Source: Salvelinus alpinus
Lineage: Eukaryota > Chordata > Actinopteri > Salmoniformes > Salmonidae
DNA: 64,000 nucleotides
NCBI RefSeq assembly: GCF_045679555.1
Contig: NC_092096.1
Coordinates: forward strand, 20,622,688 to 20,686,687
Reading direction: 5' to 3'
The position numbers and the translations under genes were made by a program. The notes under the pieces were generated by a model, which did no database searches, was not told the DNA's origin, and saw only the letters and a list, made by a program, of their open reading frames with translations. Positions 58,111 to 64,000 of the stretch are shown here, one piece after another. The stretch's first letter is position 1. The number at the start of each line of letters is the position of its first letter.

Positions 58111-58695
58111 TCACTCGTTCTCTTGGGATTTATTGAGCCAGAAAAGCATCACATCAGCCACCACAGCTTCCCTGTATTTGTTGTCGTCCACCAGGGTGTG
58201 TCGGATTTCTTTGAGTTTCTCGTGGATGAAGATGGCCTCCTTCAGTTCATGTAGGAAGGCTTCGGTTACCCCGTAAACTCTAGGGATAGACGGCACAAGA
58301 CCCATAGACTCCAGGGCGATGACCAGCGCTGGTATAAACCGGCAGGACCACAGTCTTTTCACCAGCTCCTCAAAATGATTGAAAAAGTAGTATCTAGGAG
58401 GGTCGTAGAGGCAAGGATGACGACGCTGGCTGGGATGATTGATCTCACAGCCGATGCATTTTTCTCGTATATATTCGCCAATCACCACGTCTAAAAGTGT
58501 AGCTACAGAGGCCTTGATGGTATCCACAAAAATAGTACTGGCCACCCCATCAAACACATCCTCAGGCTGGGTAAATGTAGGGGGTGTCTCGGGTCTTGCC
58601 AGGGGTGCGTAGAGTGTGGGGCTTCGTGGCATAGAGTCCTTAGTGTCGGGCCCCCATGACGTAGCTGCGTCCTCGTAGATGGTCTGGAGATCCAT
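58111..58695 (-). CDS. unknown Polinton protein with Cys/His motif (194 aa)
   Basis: It starts MDLQTIYEDAATSWGPD and has a Pro-rich N-terminal third (PTLYAPLARPETPPTFTQPE). A compact CIGCEINHPSQRRHPCL motif in the middle could bind a zinc ion, and a helical C-terminal half follows (FEELVKRLWSCRFIPALV, KEAIFIHEKLKEIRHTLV). No break is seen. I believe similar HPSQ-containing proteins occur in other aquatic-animal Polintons and large DNA viruses, but cannot verify this or give a function. It lies between the right-terminal gene and the integrase block on the same strand. Confidence 0.65.
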   Translation of the reverse strand: MDLQTIYEDAATSWGPDTKDSMPRSPTLYAPLARPETPPTFTQPEDVFDGVASTIFVDTIKASVATLLDVVIGEYIREKCIGCEINHPSQRRHPCLYDPPRYYFFNHFEELVKRLWSCRFIPALVIALESMGLVPSIPRVYGVTEAFLHELKEAIFIHEKLKEIRHTLVDDNKYREAVVADVMLFWLNKSQENE

Positions 58696-58828
58696 GGTGT
58701 ATGATGAAATGAAGAACTGGATGCTTTTTTCTTTTTATTGTAGAACAAGGCCTTTGGGTATCTGGGCGTGGTTAAAGCATCCGCTTACTTAGTTTTCTTC
58801 TGACGCTGTATCTTCTTGAGTCTCTTTT

Positions 58829-58849
58829 GAATCGTAATCTTTACGATTC
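58829..58849. repeat. hairpin at the 3' end of the right-terminal gene
   Basis: GAATCGTAA, TCT loop, TTACGATTC: a 9-bp perfect stem overlapping the stop codon (58,841-58,843, minus) of the gene starting at 59,524. It may affect 3' end formation or stability. Confidence 0.5.
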
Positions 58850-59524
58850 GTATATATTATGCACTTCTTTAAATGAACAAGGCTCTGCCGCTGTTGGCTC
58901 TGTACAAAGAGAGCATCCAACCCCTGCAACATTTTCAATTCCATCCCAACTTTTAAAAGGAATAAGCAGACGCAGTCTGGAATCACCAGTCAGGACACCC
59001 CCCCTAATGTTGTGGTTTCGGATTGCCTCGGTGCCGATATAGAACTCCACGCAGCCGCACGGACGTCCATTCTGTCTTTGTATTTTCACCCTGTGAAATA
59101 TTCGTCCTGAGGAGTCAGGGGTACCTTCCCAACGGGTCTCGTGGCCCGTGAACACAGTATACCCCTTGGTGATAAGGCCCAGTTCAGGACACACAACCTT
59201 GCGAAAAACCGACCAGTCTTCAACACCATATTCTGTAGGACTGTAGGCCTGGTCTGTATCTTCTTCTCCTTCAGCTATCGTATAGAGGGTCACTCTACAG
59301 GCCAGGTAATCAAAACGATACCCCCACAGCTGGCCATTAGACATCAACACTTGATCTTTCAGAGCATTTGCTGGAGGTATTTGGGTTCTATACACATTTA
59401 AAAAACGTTTTTTTGGCGCATCATATATTGCGGGTTGATACTTTGCCCTTGCTCTATGGGCAACCCGAGGGCCTGCTTCAGTTGTTACAGTCATCACTTC
59501 TTTGTCACCGATCCCAAAATCCAT
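58841..59524 (-). CDS. Polinton right-terminal gene, unknown protein (227 aa)
   Basis: The ATG at 59,524 (MDFGIGDKEVMTVTTEAGPR) is chosen because the open frame upstream is TIR sequence and the TIR TATA box lies 49 bases before it. The product is mixed alpha/beta in appearance with a Cys pair (GRPCGCVEFYIG) and a C-terminal CSLCTEP. It contains LWGYRFDYLACRVTLYTIAE and HETRWEGTPDSSGRIFHRVK. No family is recognised. It shares promoter sequence, but not protein sequence that I can see, with the left-terminal gene, so both ends may be switched on together, transcribing inward. Confidence 0.7.
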   Translation of the reverse strand: MDFGIGDKEVMTVTTEAGPRVAHRARAKYQPAIYDAPKKRFLNVYRTQIPPANALKDQVLMSNGQLWGYRFDYLACRVTLYTIAEGEEDTDQAYSPTEYGVEDWSVFRKVVCPELGLITKGYTVFTGHETRWEGTPDSSGRIFHRVKIQRQNGRPCGCVEFYIGTEAIRNHNIRGGVLTGDSRLRLLIPFKSWDGIENVAGVGCSLCTEPTAAEPCSFKEVHNIYES

Positions 59525-59544
59525 GGTTATTCTTAAGATCTTGT

Positions 59545-59911
59545 GCACTCTTAAACAGGAATTGTTCAGGGGCTTTATAAGGCTGCTGCAATGCCCCGGA
59601 GGGCTATAAGCTATAAAATAGGCCTTACTCTTTGAAATGTTCAGCACACACACCCCCAACCCAACCCCTCCCAAACAGGACCCTTGACATCAAACAGCAT
59701 GACAAATTCAAAAACTGCTTAAAACTCTTTTACACACTCTAAGCCGTGAGAACAGGAGGTCCATTCATAGGGGCATAAACCAAGCCCCCCTCAAACCAAC
59801 AGGGGGGTCCGGACAGGAAACCCAAATATGGGCATGCACACGTCAGCAGGACATAGGGTCACATAGGGTCATCAATCAATTTTGACGCGTGACATCTACT
59901 TTAATCTCTCT
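59545..59911 (-). repeat. Polinton right terminal inverted repeat
   Basis: Inverted match to 42,043-42,445. It has a private 10-bp duplication (ACATAGGGTC twice, 59,851-59,870) and lacks the ~38 extra bases of the left copy. Confidence 0.92.
59573..59580 (-). promoter_or_regulatory. TATA box of right-terminal gene
   Basis: TTATAAAG on minus within GCAGCAGCCTTATAAAG, the same sequence and spacing class as at 42,405. Confidence 0.7.
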
Positions 59912-61562
59912 AGAGAGGAATGAGTCAAAGGTAGACGTGGGGAGGTTAAAGTCACCCAGAACTGTGAGAGGTGAGCCATCCTCAGGAAAGGAACTTATCA
60001 AGGCGTCAAGCTCATTGATGAACTCTCCAAGGGAACCTGGAGGGCGATAAATGATAAGGATGTTAAGCTTGAAAGGGCTGGTAACTGTGACAGCATGGAT
60101 AGGAGAGTGTGAGACTATTGAAACATGTAACTTTCATAGTTGTATCGTTATTGATATAGTTTTACAGAGTGCTAAAAAATATGACTGTTACTAGCTAGCA
60201 TGTCTTTCTGTGATGCAGATGGTTAGCTGAGCTGCCGACTTATGCTAGCGCTGCATTATGAAAGATATAGTTTTAGCCCTCTAAGGGCGGAATGGGATAA
60301 ATGTGATTTCACGTTGTAGCTTGTTTGTATTACTGTGTTTTTGTACGTGAGATGTATTTTAGTACTGTCAACACTGAAAGCTCCTAGCAATGTTTGGAGA
60401 TGTGAGACAGGACATGTGTTTTACCTTTCTTCATGCTCCTCTATAGAACAACTTGACAAATGGTGCATTGGAGACTGATGTGTTCCTGTCCTGTCTTTTC
60501 ATAATATTATTGCAGGTATGGTTCTATTGTCTAAGAATTACTATTATACATTCTTTGTATTAAATATTGTTTTTATGATTTTCTTTTATACATAATGGTT
60601 TTATGTATGAATGTGTTTGTCAGTCTGAGAAAACACAGAGAGAAAGAACAACTTGTCAGATGGTGCATTGGAGACGGATGTATTCCTGTCCTGTCTTTTC
60701 AGAATATTATTGCAGATCTACATAAAAGCCAAAAAGACAGCTTTGGTTTCACTCTTCATTTCTTTGTTCTTCTGTGGTACATATAAAGACCGCTGCATGT
60801 AGAATAATCCACTTAAACTCTGTCCACAAAATTAGTGAAAACATTACGAAACCAGGCCAGATAATTTCAAGTCATCAGTTTCAAGTCAAAGTCGAGTCCG
60901 GAGTCTTGAGGCACCAAGTCAAAGTCAAGTGTCAAGTTATTTTATTTTATGTGAAGTCCAGTCTCAAGTCATCAAATTTGTGACTGGAGTCCAAGTCACG
61001 TGAATCGAGTCGACAACTCTGGAGGATAGCACATGTCTTTGAGGGACCCCGTGCTCATGCTAATGAAAGACAACTTCCCTTGATTGTATAATGTCTTGGA
61101 GTTTCCTTAAAGGGGCAATCTACAGTTGAAACAATAACAAAGTGGACACCCCACCACTGTTTTGGTAAAGAGCTGAAGGATGGGGCTGGAGAATGTAACC
61201 CTTCTCAAATTCATAGACCAAGCTAAGGATACAAAGACTTTCCCAGGACAGCCACATCCCAGGAGCGTATGACTGACATACCAAAAATCTCACCCGGGTG
61301 TAGGACATGACCATAGGCTTCCTGATTGTCTTGGATGAGTCGTTTGGCGCTCTTCAGTTCCCCAGAGTTGGTATGACCTGTCTCATTGAAAATGTCAGTG
61401 ACCGGAATTCTTAACTTCTTAGTGATCCCTTTTGCGCACCAATCCTGTTTACGGGATTGATTTGACAACACCCAGTGAAATAGCAGCGCGCCAAATTCAA
61501 AAACAGAAATACTCATAATAATAATTCATAAATCATACAAGTGTTATACATCGGTTTAAAGA

Positions 61563-62464
61563 TTAACTTCTTGTTAATCCAGCCACAGTGTCAGATTTCA
61601 AAAAGGCTTTATGGCGAAAGCAAACCATGCTATTATCTGAGGACAGCACCCCATCAAACAAACACATGAAAATCACATTTCAACCCGCCAGGTGCGACAC
61701 AAGTCAGAAATAACGATATAATTCATGCCTTACCTTTGAAGATCTTCTTCTGTTGGCACTCCAATATGTCCATTAAACATCACAAATGGTCCTTTTGTTC
61801 GATAAATTCTGTTGTTATATCTCCAAAATGTCAATTTATTTGGCGCGTTTGATCCAGAAAAACACCGGTTCCAACTCGCGCAACATGACTACAAAGTATC
61901 TAATATAGTTACCTGTAAACTTGATCCAAACATTACAAACAACTATCCAAATCCAACTTTAGGTATTTTTAAACGTAAATAATCAATCAAATTTAAGACG
62001 GGATAAACTGCGTTCAATAGCGGATAAAAACAATGTGGAGCGAGCTTTCAGGTCGTGCGCCCCAACCACAACAGTACACTAAACTCGACCCTCGTTCTGA
62101 ACAGCCCTACTTCTTAATTTCTCAAAGGAAAAACATCAACCAATTTCTAAAGACTTCTTGTCATCCACTGGAAGCAATAGGAACTGTAAGCAAGTGCCTT
62201 AGAAATCTAGATCCACATAGAAAAGCCATTGAAAAGAGCGTGACCTCAAAAAAGAAATCCTGGATGGTTTGTCCTCGGGGTTTCACCTGCCAAATAAGTT
62301 ATGTTATACTCAGACATAATTTTAACAGTTTTAGAAACGTTAGAGTGTTTTCTATCCAATTATATGCATATCCTAGCTTCTGGGCCTGAGTAGCAGGCAG
62401 TTTACTTTGGGCACACTTTTCATCCGGACGTGAAAATAGTGCCCCCTAGCCTTAATAAGTTTAA
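61563..62464. mobile_element. TTAA-flanked piggyBac-like MITE, copy 2
   Basis: Same element as 30,529-31,430 with TTAA at both ends. Confidence 0.8.
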
Positions 62465-62737
62465 ACAACAGTGGGTGATACTGTAATCCTAATTCTACTT
62501 TCACTTAATCCAGACTATAGTAAATGGTTCTACTAAACTCAAATATATTTCACACACGGATCTCACAGAGACAACCGCATGATAGACTTCAATTCCTAAT
62601 AATATTTCTTAAGGGTGTAGAGTAACAGTAATATTTTATTCACCAGTGCCCCTGGTGAAAGAGTCACAAAGTAATTGTCTATGAAAATCTCTACAGAACC
62701 CAACTTCCTTATAGTAATTATACTGGTATACTAAGGG

Positions 62738-63031
62738 TTGTACATTTCCTATACTGTCCTGGGGGAAGGGAAGGCCCTTACTGTCTACTCAGACTCAGCA
62801 TATGCTATTGGGGTTTGTTTGTCATGGTGTGGGTTTTGGGGAGCAAGAGGGTTTACTAACACCACAGGCACACCTATTAAAAACAGACCTTATGCTGAAC
62901 AGTTGAATGAATCTATGCGAAAACCTAACAAATTGGTTATTGTTAAGGTTGAGGCACACACGGGTAGGAGTGATTATGCTAGTATTGTCTGCTTACCTTG
63001 TTCAATTTGGAGCTCTGGCACCATGGTGTAG
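62738..63031 (+). pseudogene. endogenous-retrovirus RNase H fragment, copy 2
   Basis: Protein sequence identical by eye to copy 1 at 31,704, including the YSDSAYAIG and VKVEAHTGR blocks. Old and partial. Confidence 0.75.
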
Positions 63032-63078
63032 AATCTCCTCCAACTGGGGTGGACACTCACTCCTGGCAAGCTTGCCAA

Positions 63079-63762
63079 ATGTTGGGGTAAGTTCTTTGTT
63101 CCTTGTCAATCATTGGCTTATTGATGAAATCAGCAATCAGACAATATCTTCTTTAAACAAACCAATCAAACCTTTATTAATGCAATTGCAGACAGAAGTT
63201 GACAACGGAAACACAGCACGCATGTTTCAGAGTAAATTCTGCTAGATAAAAAAGGTCAAAGTTGCTTTAATATGCTTGCAGTCAACCCCTAGTGATGTAA
63301 ATGCCTACGTCAACACCTTCTACTCCTGAGACCAGGCCCGTGCATATACAGTTATACAAACGTGCAGGAGAAAACAATAGTCCAGTGTTTTCTAAGGGCT
63401 CGGCAGTCATTTTCCATTCCCGTGTGGCTTACAGTGGTGTGTCTGACTTGTCTCTTATCTATTTACTCCCCTGCAGGGGTCTGTGTCTATGTATCTTTTA
63501 GCCTTGAGGCGATTTCTCACAGACACCCTGTTTTGACTGCAATGGCTCACACATCTGCTCAGACCGTTTCTTATAAGAGGCAGAGACTAGAAAAGAACTG
63601 TGGAACAGTATTAAGCCTTATAATGCACATATTGCTAATCTGTGGTCCAGGACCCTATAAATGTAGTGGTGGAAGATCTTATAGCCCTTCCCCTTCTATT
63701 AATACAACATAAGCATAATCAATTATTATAATACATCAATCATTTGGTGCAGCCCCTATCAT
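63079..63762. mobile_element. LTR-like unit, copy 2
   Basis: Second copy of the TGTTGGGG...CCCCTATCA unit described at 32,045. Confidence 0.3.
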
Positions 63763-64000
63763 GACCCCAAAGTGACCCCATCAACAGGTAAGGTGGAGGT
63801 GATATGATCCTTGACTAGTCTCTCAAAGCACTTCATGATGACAGAAGTGAGTGCAACGGGCGGTAGTAATTTAGTTGAATTACCTTTGGGTTCAGGGACA
63901 ACGGTGGCCATCTTGTAGCATGTTGGTACAGCAGACTGGGACAGGGAGAGATTGAATATGTCCGTAAACACACCAGCCAGCTGCTCTGTGCATCCTCTGA
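63763..64000 (-). mobile_element. LINE RT fragment, copy 2, cut by window end
   Basis: The minus strand reads [20 protein letters not shown] and [19 protein letters not shown] as one frame with an eight-base deletion relative to copy 1. Confidence 0.75.

Larger units (their letters stand above)
42043..59911. mobile_element. Polinton/Maverick (adintovirus-like) element, 17.87 kb
   Basis: Terminal inverted repeats start AGAGAGATTAAAGTAGATG and are flanked by a 6-bp duplication AGAGAG (42,037-42,042; 59,912-59,917). Because the ends and duplication are both AG repeats, the junction could slide by two bases. Contents are the Polinton core set: protein-primed PolB, FtsK/HerA-type packaging ATPase, adenain-like protease, major and minor jelly-roll capsid proteins, basic lytic protein and chromodomain integrase, arranged as two convergent blocks meeting at ~52,700. 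Extra genes are a gene at each end and a five-exon spliced gene. Decay: two stop codons, five one-base frame changes, one MITE and one SINE. The element sits in an L2 endonuclease frame; taking out the element and one duplication leaves that frame open. Confidence 0.97.
39559..60098 (-). mobile_element. 5'-truncated L2-clade LINE, split by the Polinton
   Basis: LINE sequence lies at 39,559-42,042 and 59,918-60,098, about 2.66 kb in all. The 3' end on minus has GCGACTTA/TAAGAGCGTCTGCTAAATGAC and an ATGTAA-type tail. 60,098-59,918 encodes endonuclease (IIYRPPGSLGEFINELDA, VLGDFNLP), which continues in frame across the insertion as SASFFPLLSSFDLTLSPSP and NTLDLIFTRCFS at 42,036-41,900. Only a 2-bp AT overlap is seen at its outer junctions, and the 5' end is truncated inside the endonuclease. 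Confidence 0.92.
60099..64000 (+). repeat. tandem segmental duplication, copy 2, right part (runs off the window)
   Basis: Repeats 29,065-32,960 in order: AAGTC-rich patch, TTAA MITE, RNase H fragment, LTR-like unit, LINE RT fragment. Differences are sparse. The unit end is outside the window. Confidence 0.92.

Noticed and set aside
58841..59674. 277-residue start at 59,674 for the right-terminal gene
   Set aside because: The extra 50 codons are TIR and promoter sequence (also translated at the left TIR) and include the TATA box.
42043..59911. Free virus (adenovirus or adintovirus) contamination of the assembly
   Set aside because: The element has a target duplication inside a fish LINE and carries fish MITE and SINE insertions, so it is chromosomal.

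Overview
The window looks like nuclear DNA of a salmonid fish. It is dense in repeats typical of trout/salmon-lineage genomes: Tc1/mariner copies with palindromic DDE-transposase remnants, L2/CR1-type LINEs with a TGTAA-like 3' tail, tRNA-derived SINEs, a 5S-rRNA-derived SINE, hAT MITEs, TTAA-flanked (piggyBac-like) MITEs and short solo LTRs. The only recognisable host genes are two divergently transcribed GIMAP/AIG1-type immune GTPase genes (8.6-15.0 kb), whose exon-intron structures can be closed with consistent splice phases.

Layout. 1-8.6 kb: a LINE split by a 1.76-kb hAT element with a perfect 8-bp target duplication, a solo LTR, and a Tc1 copy with its own 0.5-kb insert. 8.6-15 kb: the GIMAP pair, head to head across a 234-bp intergenic promoter, with a hAT-like element in the long intron of the plus-strand gene. 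15-22.9 kb: MITEs, Tc1 remnants, a chimeric LINE and a coding-looking 27-bp minisatellite. 22.9-64 kb: two tandem copies of a ~10.6-kb unit made only of repeats. Copy 1 is 22,927-33,546. Copy 2 starts at 33,547 and is split at 39,558/60,099 by an L2 LINE, which is itself split by a large DNA element.

That element (42,043-59,911, about 17.9 kb) is the centre of interest: a Polinton/Maverick-class (adintovirus-like) self-synthesising element. It has ~0.4-kb terminal inverted repeats, a 6-bp target duplication and two convergent gene blocks. Left to right on plus: a small TIR-driven gene, a five-exon spliced gene, protein-primed DNA polymerase B (1400 aa, uninterrupted), packaging ATPase, a small basic/hydrophobic protein and a PPPY-containing virion-type protein. 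From the right end on minus: a second TIR-driven gene, a Cys/His-motif gene, a small locus, a chromodomain retroviral-like integrase, minor capsid protein, a pVI/pX-like basic lytic protein, double-jelly-roll major capsid protein and an adenain-like protease. Together these give replication, integration, packaging and a capsid.

The copy is damaged but probably not very old. One nonsense codon breaks integrase, another lies just upstream of the protease reading frame, and five one-base length changes in short runs break ATPase, the small protein, the PPPY protein and (twice) the major capsid protein. A TTAA MITE cuts the tail of the spliced gene and a 5S-SINE sits between integrase and minor capsid. 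The insertion order can be read directly: unit duplication or its empty site, then L2 LINE, then Polinton, then MITE and SINE. All statements come from reading the sequence and from family knowledge; no searches were run, and no percent identities are given because none were computed.
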